This document shows positions 32,030 through 45,087 of a stretch of DNA of 64,000 bases, piece by piece. Below the pieces are notes generated by a model. It did not search any database and was not told where the DNA came from. It saw nothing but the letters and a program-made list of their open reading frames with translations. This stretch comes from Closterium sp. NIES-65 (Eukaryota; Streptophyta; Zygnematophyceae; Desmidiales; Closteriaceae): positions 39,354 to 103,353 of the forward strand of contig CANXME010000393.1 in assembly GCA_948144175.1 (NCBI GenBank). The letters are read 5' to 3'. Positions within the stretch are counted from its first letter, which is position 1; every line of letters starts with the position of its first letter. Both the position numbers and the translations under genes were made by a program.

Positions 32030-32830
32030 AGGTGGCTCGGCGGCTCGGCTGCGGGGCGGCTCGGCGGCTCGGCTGCTGGGCTGCTGGGCGGCTCGGCTGC
32101 TGGGCGGCTCGGCGGCTCGGCGGCTTGGCTGCTGGGCGGCGCGGTGGCTTGGCGGCTCGGGTGCTGGGCGGCTCGGCGGCTCTGCTGCTGGGCGGCTCGG
32201 CGGCTCGGCTGGTGACGGGGCCGTGAAGGTCGGCGACGGGGCCGGTAGAGGCGGCGACGGGGCCGGTAGAGGCGGTGACGGGGCCGTTAGAGGCGGCGAC
32301 GGGGCCGCAAAGGGCGGCGAGGTGGCCGCGAAGGGGCGGCGAGGTGGCCGCGAAGGGCGGCGACGGGGCCGCTAGGGGTGGCGTCGGGGCCGATAGGGGC
32401 GGCGACGAGGCCGCAGAGGGGCTGCGAGGGGCCTAGAGGGGCGGCGACGGGGCCAAGAGGGGCGGCGACGGGGCCGCGAAGGGGCCGTGAGGAGCCTAGA
32501 GGGGCGGCGATGGGGCCGCTAGGGGCGGCGACGCGGCCGCAAAGGGGCCGCGAGGGGCCTAGAGGGGCGGCGACGGGGCCGCTAGGGGCGGCGACGGGGC
32601 CGCGAAGGGGCCGCGAGGGGCCTAGAGGGGCGGCGACGGGGCCGCTAGGGGCGGCGACGGGGCCGCGAAGGGGCGGCGAGGGGCCTAGAGGGGCGGCGAC
32701 GGGGCCTAGAGGGACGGCGACGGGGCCGCAAAGGGCGGCGACGGGGCCGCTAAGGGGGGGGCACGAGGGGCCGTGAGAGGGGCCGCTAAGGGAGCGCGAC
32801 GTGAGGGCGGCCTACGAGGCGCGCCTCGGG
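32030..32830 (-). repeat. GC-rich tandem leader of copia-D
   Basis: Two blocks as in copia-C: CTCGGCGGCTCGG-type (about 32030-32215) then GGCGGCGACGGGGCC-type (about 32215-32760) on plus. Confidence 0.9.
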
Positions 32831-32901
32831 CAGGAAAAAAAAAATGGAGTTTAGTGGTGGGCCCTGAGAAGCGTTCCTACGAGGGAACCTGCTCTATACC
32901 A

Positions 32902-33027
32902 TGTGAAGAATGAGGAATGGAATCAACTAGGAAAGAGGTGGGTACAAGTAGGAAATCCTAGAAATGTTTTACCCCATATAGTCTACCCCACTACAGCCTA
33001 CACAGACTATAGCATATAAGTTTGATA
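32902..33027 (-). repeat. Copia-D 5' LTR
   Basis: 126 bp, followed by GGTCA (33028-33032). Confidence 0.94.
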
Positions 33028-33077
33028 GGTCACAATACCAGTAAAGAGAAACAATAAGGCAATAACAGGCAACTCTG

Positions 33078-33228
33078 TGTCAAACTAATTATATATGTAT
33101 AGGCTGTAGTAGGGGCACATGTCTAAGGATGTAGCCTTTAGTGATGCGTATCATATGGAGTGCAACAGTTAGGGTTAGGTTTATGTACCCCAACCCGCAA
33201 TAGTCAATCATCATTTGAGTTTTTGACA
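33078..33228 (+). repeat. Copia-F 5' LTR
   Basis: 151 bp, TGTCAAAC...TTTTGACA, with TATAGGCTGTAGTAGGGGCA in the shared core. Confidence 0.82.
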
Positions 33229-33289
33229 TGGTATCACCTAGGTTAGGATCCTTTAGGATCCCATTCCTCCCCCTAACGCCCGTAGCGCT

Positions 33290-33800
33290 CTACCGTTCCG
33301 TAGCGCCTGTCGTGCTTGCCTGTCCCGTCCCGTCGCGTCGTGCCTGCTGGTTGCGTCGTGCCCGTCTGTCCAGTCCAGTCGCGTCGCGTCTGCCTACCCC
33401 GTCCCGTCGCATCGCGTCTAGCCGTCCCATCCCGTCGCGTCACGTCGTGCCTGTCCCATCCTGTCCCCGCACGTCGCGCCCTGCACCCTGCCCGTACGCG
33501 CACGCTACGCCATGCCCGTCCGCCCGTCCGCGTGCGTTATGCTCTGCCCGTCCGCGCCTTTTTTCGCCCTGCCCGTCCACGCCTGTTGTGCCCTGCCCAT
33601 CGCGCCCGTTGCGCCCTGCCCGTCGCGCCAATTGCGCCCTGCCCGTCCGTGCCTGTCGCGCCTTGCCCGCTGCGCCCGTTGCGCCCTGCCCGTCTGCACC
33701 TGTTGTGCCTTGCCCGTTGCGCCATGCGCCCTGCATGACGCGCCCTGCGCCCTGCCCGTCCGGTCTCACCGCGCTTGCCCTTTCCGCCGCGCCATGCCCG
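33290..33800 (+). repeat. GC-rich leader repeat of copia-F
   Basis: Irregular units around CCTGCCCGTCGCGCC and CGTCCCGTCGCGTC. It is in the same place as the leader repeats of copia-C, D and E but with a different unit. Confidence 0.8.
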
Positions 33801-36800
33801 TCCCGTTACGTCCCTTCCTTCTCGTCCTGTACCGCACTGCTTGCCGCGCCCTCCTCCGACCTTCTAGACGATTTCTCTACGCTTCCGCTAGTGTCCTCCA
33901 TTTTGACGCCGGGGGTAGGCCGCTCGAGTTCTCTGTCTGGCTCCTACGTGCACAACGCCTCCTAGAGAGTCGGGTTCAGCAGACGAGTCCCTGTGGGCGC
34001 ACGCTTCCGGTGACCTCCGTGCGCCCCCCGATCATGATTCCTTAGGCGCTGACACCACCATGAGGCCAGAGATCGTGTTGCACGCCAGCGTGCTGCGCTG
34101 ACCGCTTAGAGGTTGCGCGACGCTGCGGCCTGCATCGCCCTCAGCAGCCTCCTCCCCGAGTCTGAGGAGACCCACTTCACCCAAGATCGCACGGCGATCA
34201 AGGCCCGCTACGCTACTCCCACCACTGTCTCTCTCGGTCACCAGTTCCTCCCCTTCCTGTTTCCTGACCTCACCTCGTTTGAGCGCTCTGCTAACTTGAT
34301 CTCTCACCTGCATTCACTGGATTCTAGCTACTGCGCCGCCTGCACTGACGCTCAGCTTGCACTGCTCCCCGCCCCCCCCCCCCCCCCCCCATGACGATTA
34401 AAATCTATTTCATCGCCACTAGCCTCCCTGACCGCCTAGCCTCGGTTCGTGACGCGCTTCTTCCGAACCACCCTATCGAGCTCACTATCGACGTTCTTGA
34501 GTCTGCCCTCAAGGACGTCGAGAGCAACCTCCGCTCAGTAGCCTCCGCCTCTGGTGCTGTGCCCTCGCCACTGTTTCATGGGTGCACTGTCCTTCAGCTG
34601 CCCACCTTTACTGCCTCCCTCGCTACTGTCGCTACTAACATGAACATTGCTGCTGTTGCGATTTTTGCGCAGTCTAGAGCTCGGAATGGCAGGAGGGGTG
34701 GCCAGGGTGCGGTCGGCAGTGGCGGCGGCGGAGGTGGTGTTGCGGGCGGCGGTGGTGGAAGTGCAGGAGTTGGTGGAGCACCTGGTGCCGCGTCTAGTGA
34801 CTCCCCTACTGTGGCTGGTGGAGGTGCCGCTCGGGTTATTCGGGCACCTGCGAGAGTGCCAGCTGCAGGTGCTGGAGTGGCGGCTTGGTACCTGGCTCAG
34901 AGACAGTAGCAGCAGCAGCCACTCCTCTCGCAACGGCCACAGCAACAGCAGGGGTCAGGACCACGTCAGCAGTCGCGTGGTGACGCCCACCCTCCCTGCC
35001 CTTATATCATTTAGACAGGTACTCGCAGCGGCTTCCGCTGTGACCGCTGCCACCTACCGGGTCAGTGCTTTGCTCAGCTCACTGACACTCTTCGCGCGGC
35101 CTACGGTGTTGACGGCCCTGCCCCTGACTGGCTTCCTCTTGTTCACTCGTGCGGTGCCGCTCTGTGGGCTATGTCTGCTTCTTAGTTGCTTGATCTCTTA
35201 GGAACTCCTCATGCTGTGTATGCTGTTGTTGAATCTAGTGCTTCTTACTCTGTTTACTCTCGTGTTTGTAGCTTAGGTGCTAGTGTTGATCCTATGCCAG
35301 TTGCTAGTGTAGGTACTTGCTTAGGTACTAGTCCAGGTGCTGCTCTGGAGGACACTTCGCTGTCTTTCACTCGGGACCAGACACTGCTCGCTACACTACT
35401 ACGCTTCTGTGCCCGGCTGCTCCCTCGAGTTTCCTGACTGGCTTTCATGTCCCCTTGTTCTCCAGGAACTTGGTGGGTGTGAGGCCACTCGTGGGTAGTC
35501 ACATGGGTGTTTGGTTTGAGCCTTCTGGGGACACTGCGACCTGTGTAGACGGTGACACGTACGCACCCCTGGCCACCTTTCACGCTTAGCCAGGCTCTGG
35601 TCTCTACACAATTTACACTGGCCCCCGCGAGAGGCAGCAAGAGCAGCGGCAGCAAGAGCAGCAGCGGCTACCTCTGACCCTTATCACTGCCCCCCGTCAG
35701 GTCCCAGCGTCTCACCAGGTTGCTGCCACCCACCATGTAGCTATGTCTGGTCAGGTTCCAGCGTCAAGACCGGTTGCTGCGTCTTGTTCCTGTCGGTCGC
35801 TTGCCCACCCCACTGTTCTGTACCACCACTGCCTTGGTCACCCGTCTGTTCATCGCCTACGCACTATGTCTACTCAGCGTCTCGTCTTAGGCCTCCCGCG
35901 AGTCTTGCCGTCGCTGCCGCCTTCGCTTGCACCACCTTGTGCCCCTTGTGTCGAGGGTCAGCTGCGCGCAACCCCTCACTCCTCCTCCCATCGTCCAGCC
36001 ACCGAGCCCTTCAAGACCTCCACTTGGACGTCTGGGACCCTGCCTCTCGCCCTGGACCCGAGCGAGAGAGTTTCTTTCTGGTGGTCGTTGACAACTACTC
36101 TCGCTACACCACCGTGTTTCCTCTAGCGAAAAAGTCCGACGTGACTTCTACGCTGATCCGGTGGTTATTCACCACTGAGGGCACTCGTGGCCGTCGTGTT
36201 CGTTGTCTTCACTCTGACCGTGGGGGTGAGTTTTGCTCCGGCTTTCTCGCTGGATTCTGTCGTGAACAGGGCATTCGTCAGTCCTAGACGCTTCCAGATT
36301 CCCCACAGCAGAATGGGGTTGCTAAGCGCCGCATAGGCTTGGTCATGGATATCGCACACACCTCCATGATTCACACCCGTGCGCCCCATTTTCATTGGCC
36401 CTACGCGGCTCGATACGCCGCTCACCAGTTGAACCTCTGGCCACGTGCCTCTCTGCTTGGGGCTTCACCGACCAGTCCCCTGGTGATGCGTCGTGCTTTC
36501 GTGTCTAGGGCTGCTTGGCACGTGTTCGCGACACCTCCGCAGACAAGATCTTGCCTCACACCATTCCCTGTGTCTTCCTTGGTTTCCCCGAGGACTCGTC
36601 TGACTTCACCTTTTACCACCCTCCCCTTCACCGGTTCTTTGACTCCCGTGACGTCCGTTTTGACGAGTCAGTCCCCTATTACACCCGGTACCTCTGTCGA
36701 AGTCTTCCGGTTCCTCCTCCCCCTCTCTTCCTAACTCCCACTCCCCCTCCGGCTCCTCAGGTAGAGCCCCCCCCCCCCCCTTGGTCCAGCCCTGTCAGGT

Positions 36801-38618
36801 GTGTCACACGCTACCCCCTCCCCCTTGGTAGCCCCTCAGGTCTCGTCCCCTTCTCCGCAGTCCTCCTCACAGTCACCGCACTAGCCGTCAGCACTTCCTC
36901 TTGAGGCTGCAGCAGCCGCCGCAGCAGCAGCCGCCGCAACAGCCGCCACCTCCGCCTCCTGTCTCAGGCCTTCGGACCCTCGGTCTCACCTCTCCCTCTC
37001 CTCCCTCCTCCCCCTCTCCTCCTATCTACGGTCCCACGTTTCCTCCTCTTGACTCCACCCCAGCTGTTTTACCTCGTTCTCAACCTCCGTTTTCCCCTCC
37101 TCTTTCTCACACTTGGGCTTCTCGTTCTCCTCGTGCTTGTCCCTCGTCCCCTGCCCCTATCACTAACTTTCATACAGTCCTGTTTCATCCTAGTCCGCCT
37201 CGTTCATCTCCGTCTGTGCTTCCTTCTCCTCCTGAGTCGACCCTCACTGCTTCCCTCTCTACTCCTGTCACTGACTACCGCACGTACCGTCTTGTTCTCT
37301 CTCGTATTCTCACCTCTCATGTTACAAACCCTCGCGCCTCTCTGTCCTCTGTCTCCGCCCTTACTGCCGCCGTCACTGAGTTCGCTGCAACTCGCCGCCT
37401 TGACTACGCCACTTGTCTCCAGGCTCCTCCTCCTACCAGTCCTCTGGCCGTCGGGGGTGAGTCTGCCCTTGGATGTGACGCCCTAGAGGACATGCAGTTT
37501 GAGCTGGAGTTCCTGGCAGCTGCTTCCCCTCATCTCTGTGCCATGCTTCTCGCCCCTGAGGGAGACCCCGATGCCCTCGACATACCGACTCCTTGCACTT
37601 ACGCTGAGGCAGTGTCAGGGCCTTGAGCCTCTCAGTGGAGAGCTGCCATGGGCGCAGAGATGGCCTCCTACAGATCCACAGGCACCTACGTCGATGAGGT
37701 TCCCCCCCCTGGGGCGAACGTAGTCGATGGCATGTGGATCTTTAGGGTGAAGCGGCCACCAGGATCTCCTCCAGTCTTCAAGGCGCGCTACGTGGCCAGA
37801 GGTTTCAGTCAGTGCAAGGGAGTTGACGTCTTTCAGACCTTCGCGCCTACTCCGAAGATGACCACTCTTCGGGTGCTACTGCACGTAGCAGCACAGAGAG
37901 ACTACGAGCTACACTCCCTCGACTTCTCTATTGCCTTCCATCAGGGTAGCTTACACAAGGAGGTGTGGTTGCGTCGTCCCTCTGCCTTCACTGGCACTTT
38001 CCCTCCTGGGACCCAGTGGAGGCTGAGGCAACCGGTCTATGGTCTGCGTCAAGCGCCTCGTGAGTGGCATGTCACCCTTCGCTCTACCCTGTTTGACCTC
38101 GGTTTCCAGCCGTCTTCTGCAGACCCGTTGCTGTTCGTTCGTCGTGGCTCTACACAGTTCTTTGTACTGGTCTACGTAGATGACCTAGATTTCGCCATTG
38201 CTGATAGGGCTGCTTTAGCTAACGTGAAGTCGAAACTGCAGAAGAGACATACGTGCACTTACCTTGGTGAGCTGCGCCACTACCTAGGCCAGCAGATCAC
38301 CAAGGAGAGAGCCGGTTGCACCATTACACTCTCACAGTCACATATGGTGTAGCACGTCCTTCAGCGGTTCGAGCTTCAGCACTCCACAGTACAGTGCACA
38401 CCTCTTGCCGTTGACCAGTGACTCACTGGTCCCTTTCCTGACGAGCCGTTTGAGCCTAGTGGTCCTTATGCAGAGCTTGTGGGTTGCCTCATGTACCTGA
38501 TGACTTGTACTCGCCCAGACCTCGCCTTCCCTCGTAGCATCCTTGCTCGCTTTTTTGCGCCAGATAGACACCATCCTATTCACTGGATAGCTGCTATGAG
38601 GGTGGCGAAGTACCTAGC

Positions 38619-38745
38619 TGTAAGAAACAAGAAGTGATGAACTATGAAACATTGGAGTACACGTATGAAAACCTAGAGTTGTGTACCCCCTAAAGGCTAA
38701 CCCACTATAGCCTACACAGCAATAACACATATATAATGTTTGACA
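38619..38745 (-). repeat. Copia-G 3' LTR
   Basis: 127 bp, TGTAAGAA...GTTTGACA on plus, followed by CACCCCCATAG (the polypurine tract on minus). Confidence 0.85.
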
Positions 38746-38974
38746 CACCCCCATAGGCAAAGTGGGGGAGAGCAAGGGTTCACAAGACCAGTCAAGAAGG
38801 GCAAACAAGCTCAGGGTGGATCACAACATCACCACACACTGTGAGCACAAGCAAAGGGCCACAGGGCCAGTTCACATGCAGAGGCATATATGCAACACAA
38901 ACAGCAAGGTGATCTCAACCTAGCAAAGCAAACAGGTAGGTATACATATATAGAGATCACAGTACAGGCAAAGC

Positions 38975-41900
38975 CTACACCAAGTGAGGAAAAGTGGGCA
39001 CCAGCCCCAGCATAGTGCAGAAGCGCTGATGATCACCAGGCTGAAGTGCCTTGGTGAATACATCAGCGGTGTTGGCCCGAGTGGCCACGTAACGCAGACG
39101 AAGCTGACCGCGCTGCTGCAGCTCTCGAGCCAGAAAGTAACGGAGAGCGATGTGCTTCCTTCTGTGCTCCAGTCTGTGCTCCTCACACAAGGCAATGGCA
39201 GCCTTGTTGTCGACGTACAGCACTCGAGGAGAATTAGGCCGCTCTCCCAAGTCGGTGAGCAGGTAGGTGAGCCAGCGTAGCTCCTGTGCAGCCATGGCTG
39301 TGGCGTAGATCTCAGCCTCACAACTGGAGCTGAGAACAGAAGACGAGTGAGTAGAACGCCAAGAAACTGAACCAGAGCCAAGGCTGAAGGTGTAACCCTG
39401 TGACGACCACTGAGTAGCCTGGTTGTCAACCCAAGAAGCGTCTGAGTGCCCAGTGAGAACAACTGAGCTCCCTCCTCCAAGCACGAGCCCCATGCCCGAT
39501 GTACTGCACAAGTAGCGCAATACCCTCTTTGCAGCATCCCAGTGCACCTTTCGGTGCCTGCCAGGAGCCACGTAGCGGGCCAGAAGGCCAAGAGGGTATG
39601 CTAGGTCAGGACGAGTGCAAGTCATCAGGTACATGAGGCAACCAACTAGCTCTGGGTAAGGACCACTCGGCTCTACGGACTCATCCGAAGGCAGAGCTGA
39701 GAACGAGTGACCTATAGCCAGAGGAGTGGCCTGTGCTGAGGACCAGGTGAAGCCGAAGTGTTGAAGGACCTGCTGCACCATGTGTGACTGGGACAGTGTG
39801 ATGGTGCGGCGTGCTCTGTCCCGGGTGATCTGCAAGCCAAGGTAGCTGCGCAGTTCACCCAGGTCTGTGCACGTGTGTCTCTTCTGCAGCTCCGAATTCA
39901 CGTGGGCGAGAGCCTCAGTGTCAGCAGTGGCAAAGACCAAGTTGTCGACGTACACGAGGATGTAGAACGGCGGCAGCGCAATGTCGGTGCGTAGAAACAG
40001 CGACGTGTCAGCAGAAGAGGGCGCGGACCCAAGTGCCGCAAGAGTAGTCCTCAGTGTGTCGTGCCACTCACGTGGCGCCTGGCGGAGACCGTAGACCGGC
40101 CGCCGGAGGCTCCACTGGGTACCAGGAGGAAACGACCCAGTGAAGCCAGGAGGGCGGCGCAGCCAGATCTCTTCGTGTAGGCTGCCCTGCAAGAAAGCTG
40201 TACTGAAGTCAAGAGAGTGAAGACCGTAGTGACGCTGAGCAGCAACGTGCAGTAGCACCCGAAGAGTGGTCATCTTCGAGGTGGGGGAGAATGTCTGAAA
40301 GAAGTCTACTCCCTCTCACTGACTGAAGCCTCGAGCAACGTAACGGGTCTTGAAGATAGGCGGAGAACCCCGTCGACGTAAGTGCCAGTGGACTTCCAGG
40401 ATGCCATCTCTGCGTCCATGGCTGACTGCCACTGAGAGGAGTAGGGACCCTCAATCGCCTCTGCGTAAGAGCGCAGGGTCGGGATGTCTGGAGCATCCGG
40501 GTCTCCGTGAGGGGCAATCAGCATGGAAACGAGATGAGGCGCAGCGGCTGCAAGACACTCAAGGTCCTCCTGCCTGTCCTCAAGGACGTCCGTGCCTAGA
40601 GCACACTCACCCTCGATGGACGGAGGACAGACAGACTCACACCCAGCAACAAGACTCGCAGCGTAGTCTAGACGACAGCGAGCAGCAAAGTCGACAAGCT
40701 CAGCAACTAGGGCAGATGCAGCAGCAGACTCAAAGGAAGGGTCAGTGACAGTAGTGGCTAGGAGACGCGTGACAGTAGGACTGGCAGCACGAAGAGAGTC
40801 AGACTCTGGGTCAGTAAGGACAGGAAGAAAGGACGCAAGAGGAGACGGTAGAGGGACAGGCTGTGGGCAGTGGAAGGACGCAGTGTCATAAAGTGTGTGC
40901 CAGACACAGGTGGAGGACGCTCTGTCAAAGTAATTAGGAAGAGTTAGGCTTAGGAGCCTTGGTGATTGAGTTCGAGAGTTGAAGTAAAAAGTATCGAGAG
41001 AATGAGGGGTTTCACTATAGGTTCAAGGGTACAAATAGGCAAGAATGAAGAAAGGCAAATGGTACACCACCTAGCAGGAAACTAAGATAACTACACTAGG
41101 CTACTGTAGGCATTTATATGAAAGTATACACTAAATACATTTCAACACGCTCACGCGGACCACGGCGACCAGTGCAAGCAGCACGAACAGGTGACACAGG
41201 ACGAGACACAGGCGACACAGGACGAGATTCAGGCTCACGACGCTCTGTAAGACCGCCTGTCGGACCAGTGTAGGGAGAAGGACCAGGAAGTGGCGAGGCA
41301 GGCAGGAGCTGGGACTGCGACTGGACAAGCGGAGGATACCCTAAGGAGGGAGGAGGACTAGGAGGAGGCGGCTGACCAAGAACCTGCTGAAGGAGCGGAA
41401 CAAAGTACGGCCGCGGCCGTGAAGTGCCCCCAGAAGCAGCAGAGATAGCACCACAACCTCCAGCCGAACCAGCACCAGCAGCACCTCCGGCAGCTCGAGA
41501 ACCTCCAGCAGCCCCGGCAGCACCTCGTGCAGCTCCAGAACCTCCAGCAGCACCAGCAGCACCTCCAGCCGCTCCAGGACCTCCAGCAGCACCAGCAGCA
41601 CCTCCAGCAGCTCTAGGACCTCCAGCAGGACCAGCAGCACCTCCAGCAGCACCAGCACCAGCAGGACCTCCAACTGGCGTTACCTCAACACCAGGAGCTC
41701 CACTCCTGAGGCTGCAGCGCCGAGCGTACCACTCACGTAGCCGCTGAGGGGAGGGAGGCTCTGGCTGCAACACTGCACCTGCGGTGCCACCACCCCCGAC
41801 TCCAGCAGACCCCCTAGCTCCAGTAGCCCCACGACGGAGGCTGTAGCACTGGAAGTACCACTCACGCAGCTGCTGTGAAGAGGGAGCGCCACCAGGCTCA

Positions 41901-44390
41901 GCACCCCCAGTCTCAGCACCCCCAATCTCAGCACCCCCAGGCTCAGCACCCCCAGTCGCAGCACCTCCAGGCTCAGCACCCAAAGGCTCCGCACCCCCAG
42001 ACTCAGCACCCCTAGTCTCCGCACCCCCAGGCTCAGCACCCTCAGTCTCTGCACCCCCCGGGCTCAGCACCCCCAGTCTCAGTGCCCCCAGACCCAGCAC
42101 CACCAGGCTCAGCACGCTCAGCACCTCGCGCAGGACCAGAGTCAACAGCTACCTCGACAGGCTCGACCGGGTCTACCTGGGAAACACCTGAGGGAGCAGC
42201 ACCCTGGGGAGGGAGGGGGTCTTCCGACGGGACACCTGGGGTGAGGAAGAGTGGCGGGGGGGGGGGGGGGGGAGCGGGGCAGTGCGGTAGGGGAAGAGAT
42301 GGTAAAAGGGTACCGACTCGTCAAAGGTGACATCCTGAGAGGCGAAGACACGGCGCGAGGTGGGGTGGTAAAACTGCCAGCCAGGCGCGTCAGGGACAAA
42401 GCCAAGGAAGACACAGGGAACTGCACGAGAGGAGAGCTTGTCCGCGGACGTATCGTGGACAAAGGCTCGACATCCCCAGACTCGGAACACCGACGCGTTG
42501 CCAACCTCCCCCGTCCAACGCAGGGTAGGCGAGGTCTCCGGAACAGAGACACGGGGCCAGAGGTTGAGCTGTTGCGCGGCGTACTGCACTGCAAACGGCC
42601 ACAGGAAATGGGGGGCAGCCGCATGGATCATGGAGGTACGAGCAACCTCCATGACAAGACCAATGCGGCGCTCAGCAACCCCATTCTACTGCGGAGAGGC
42701 CGGGAGAGTGAACGTTTGGCGGATGCCGTGCTCCGCACAGTAGGCTGCCAAGAGGTTAGAGGAAAACTCGCCACCTCTGTCAGAGTGCAGACGTATTACA
42801 GGAAAGTCCGACTGGAACCACTGGCGGAGCTGGAGACGAGCAGCATGGATCCAGGGGATCAAGACATCAAGGACCTCACCCTTGGTGCGCAAGGGGAAGA
42901 CCGTGGTGTAGCGCGTGTAGTCGTCGATGACCAGCAGAAAGTACCGCTCATGGCCTTGTCCCCGGACGCAGGCGGGGCCCCACACGTCCAAGTGGAGAGT
43001 CTGCAGGGGAGCCTCTGTGGGAGGGAACGAGGAGGAGTGAGGAGCGGCGCGCTGCCGCCCCTCGACACAGGGAAGACAGGGAGGAGCAGGCGAGTGTGGC
43101 AGGCGAGGGAGAACTCTGGGAAGACCAGAGACAAGGTACCTGGAGTGGATGCCGCAAAGGCGCTGCACTGACGAGTGACCAAGGCAGTGGTGCCAGAGGA
43201 CAGTCCTGTGCAACAGGGAGCAACACGAGCAGGGGGTCGACAGCTGACCTGACGCAGACGCAGACGCAGCTACCTGAGGGGACTCAGTGATCAGTGTGTA
43301 CAAGTCCGACCCCGGCTGCTGAGTGAAGGTAGCCAGGTAACGACCCGTCCGGGCACACGTGCAGTGCGTCACACGCTCGTAGGCCGGGGTGAACTAGTGA
43401 ACACCCGCGTCCTGGAGCGCGTAACCCGCCACCAAGTTCGTAGAGAACGAGGGGAGGTAGAGGCCCGACAGCGTGCCAGACGGGACAGCAGGACAAGGGA
43501 GGGCAGTGGTGGAGGTCGCAAGGACCGGACCCCCTGAGGGGTCAGCCAGGGAGACAGCAACCGGTCTAGGGAGCTTCTCTAGGGCAGTGCGGTCGTGGAA
43601 GAAACAGTGGGAAGCACCTGAGTCCAGTGTGAAGGTGTGCAGTGCCTCAGTAGGTGCGGTACCAGCAGACGTAGACGCACTAGCACCTAGGGCAGCAGCC
43701 TCACCAGGTCCTAGAGCAGCAGATGCGCTAGCACGTAGAGCCGCAGTCTGACTGCTCCCAATACCTGGGTCGGGCGGTACACTCAGGTAACAGTCACCCT
43801 CAACACTAATAGTCAATGCATACATAGCAGCAATGATAGCATCAAAATCAAGAGCAAAGATATCAATCCCCTTCCGAAGCAGATCAGCCCAGCGGGGCAG
43901 CTCAGAGGCGTCAGGGAACTGCTCGCGCCAGGCGTCGTCGAGGCGAAAGAAACAGCATTGCGCCGTGTGAAACTTCCCACAAGTCTGGCCAGTGCGGTCA
44001 CCTGTGCGCATGACGTACGGGCAGGTACCTCCACCCCCAAACCCCCCACGTTGAGAGTACCACTCACGGAGCTGCTGGGGTGACGGGGGCTCGCTGGGAC
44101 GCTGCTGCTGCTGCCTATGGCCGCTGCCAAACCCGCCACGCTGCACCGCTCCACCGCTCCCTCCACCACCTCCACCACCGCCACCACTGCCACCACCCCC
44201 ACCTCCGCCTCCACTACCGCCACCTCCAGCACCCCCTGCTCCGCCACTGCCCCCCGCACCACCAGCACCACTCCCACCACTGCCGCCACCGCCGCCGCCC
44301 CCTCCACCCCCTCCACCACCACCTCCCCCGCCGCCGCCTCCTCCACCCCAGCCCCCCTTGCCCCTGCCGCCCCTGCGCCTCCCATTGGGA
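38975..44390 (-). pseudogene. Copia-G gag-pol remains
   Basis: Cys/His motif C-X13-C-X3-H-X4-C at 43952-44023, preceded by SPQQLREWY. Protease has TLDSGASHCFF (about 43600-43640). The integrase zinc part is WHHCLGHSS...CLPCVEG and its core has DVWGPA, HSDRGGEF. The linker (about 41420-42160) holds GGAE repeats and two motifs, QQLREWYFQ and QRLREWYAR. RT has YVD at the catalytic site region (about 39945) and RNase H SDASW. A broken copy. Confidence 0.87.
40923..41147 (-). mobile_element. Solo LTR inside copia-G
   Basis: 225 bp, much more AT-rich than its surroundings, starting TGTCAAAG and ending TTTCAACA, with CGCTC duplicated on both sides (40918-40922, 41148-41152). The minus strand has ATATAAATGCC, a possible TATA box, which suggests this orientation. 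It matches no other LTR in the window, so a further family. Confidence 0.8.
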
Positions 44391-44471
44391 GCCGAGACTC
44401 ACAGGTCTACTCAGGGGTACTGCTTCAGCCTAGGCTCTTGTGAGAGTACGACGGCTTATGCCAGCTATGCT

Positions 44472-44816
44472 TGTCAGAATCCAAACCACTAGACCATTGG
44501 GATAAAATGGCTTGTTAAGTAGCGGGTCAGTGCGCCCATAACCCCCCAGGACAACGAGCCTGTAACCCTTCCCTAGGATCAATCGGGGATCACCAGTGGA
44601 CCTCTAACACCCCCCCACACTGGGATGCCCGAAGTGCACACACTAGGATTCGAACCCGTGACCTTTGCTCTGATACCATGTCAGAATCCCAACCACTAGA
44701 CCATTGGGATAAAAGGGCTTGTTAAGTAGCGGGTCAGTGCGCCCATAACCCCCCAGGACAATAAGCCTGTAACCCTTCCCTAGGATCAATCGGGGATCAC
44801 CAGTGGACCTCTGACA
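44472..44816 (-). mobile_element. TRIM-B, second TRIM copy
   Basis: 138-bp LTRs (44472-44609, 44679-44816; five differences) around a 69-bp interior. Primer site TGGTATCAGAGC on minus (44667-44678). ATGCT is duplicated at 44467-44471 and 44817-44821. The uninterrupted site can be read in the gypsy 3' LTR near 57675. Same family as TRIM-A, slightly older by LTR divergence. Confidence 0.94.
44646..44703 (-). promoter_or_regulatory. tRNA-like A and B boxes in TRIM-B
   Basis: On the minus strand TGGTCTAGTGG (44693-44703) and GGTTCGAATCC (44646-44656), both identical to TRIM-A and with the same spacing although the bases between them differ. Confidence 0.6.
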
Positions 44817-45078
44817 ATGCTTGCCTGCCTTTACTTTATCATGCTATTTCTAGCATAGGATAATTATATGCTTGCATGAATTGCTTAATTTCCTAGGCTA
44901 GGTGCTTTCCTATATTTTATTATAGTTATAGCACCGAGCTAGGTTGCGTGCACCGAATTCTGGCTTTTCGGTTGCCACCGAATTGCCTTCTACTGAATTC
45001 GGGAAGGATCTGTTCGGGACGCTTCGCGACCCGCGGAACCTTCGCGTAACACCTGGTTACTGGGCCTTGTGTCGAGCC

Positions 45079-45087
45079 TATATATAG
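45079..45087 (+). promoter_or_regulatory. TATA-like box in gypsy 5' LTR
   Basis: TATATATAG about 70 bp before the LTR end; the 3' LTR has a similar GTATATAG near 57933. Confidence 0.5.

Larger units (their letters stand above)
23522..33027 (-). mobile_element. Copia-D: Ty1/copia retrotransposon holding copia-D2
   Basis: LTRs 23522-23647 and 32902-33027 (126 bp, 3 differences). GGTCA is duplicated at 23517-23521 and 33028-33032. Primer site TGGTATAGAGCAGGTTCCC (32883-32901, minus). Same layout as copia-C. It has about six breaks besides the insertion of copia-D2. Its left end lies 12 bp past the right end of the hAT-like element. Confidence 0.94.
38619..44390 (-). mobile_element. Copia-G: Ty1/copia retrotransposon lacking its 5' end, inside copia-F
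   Basis: 3' LTR 38619-38745, then on the minus strand RNase H (about 39010-39460), RT (about 39830-40440), linker, integrase, protease, Cys/His motif and Gly-rich Gag end (to about 44370). The 5' LTR, leader and N-terminal Gag are not present; copia-F RNase H sequence resumes at about 44391. It has about five breaks plus a solo LTR insertion. RT and RNase H resemble copia-A most. Confidence 0.85.

Noticed and set aside
33228-33965. 245-residue Arg/Pro/Ser-rich frame
   Set aside because: It is the GC-rich leader of copia-F; the repeat lacks stop codons in several frames.
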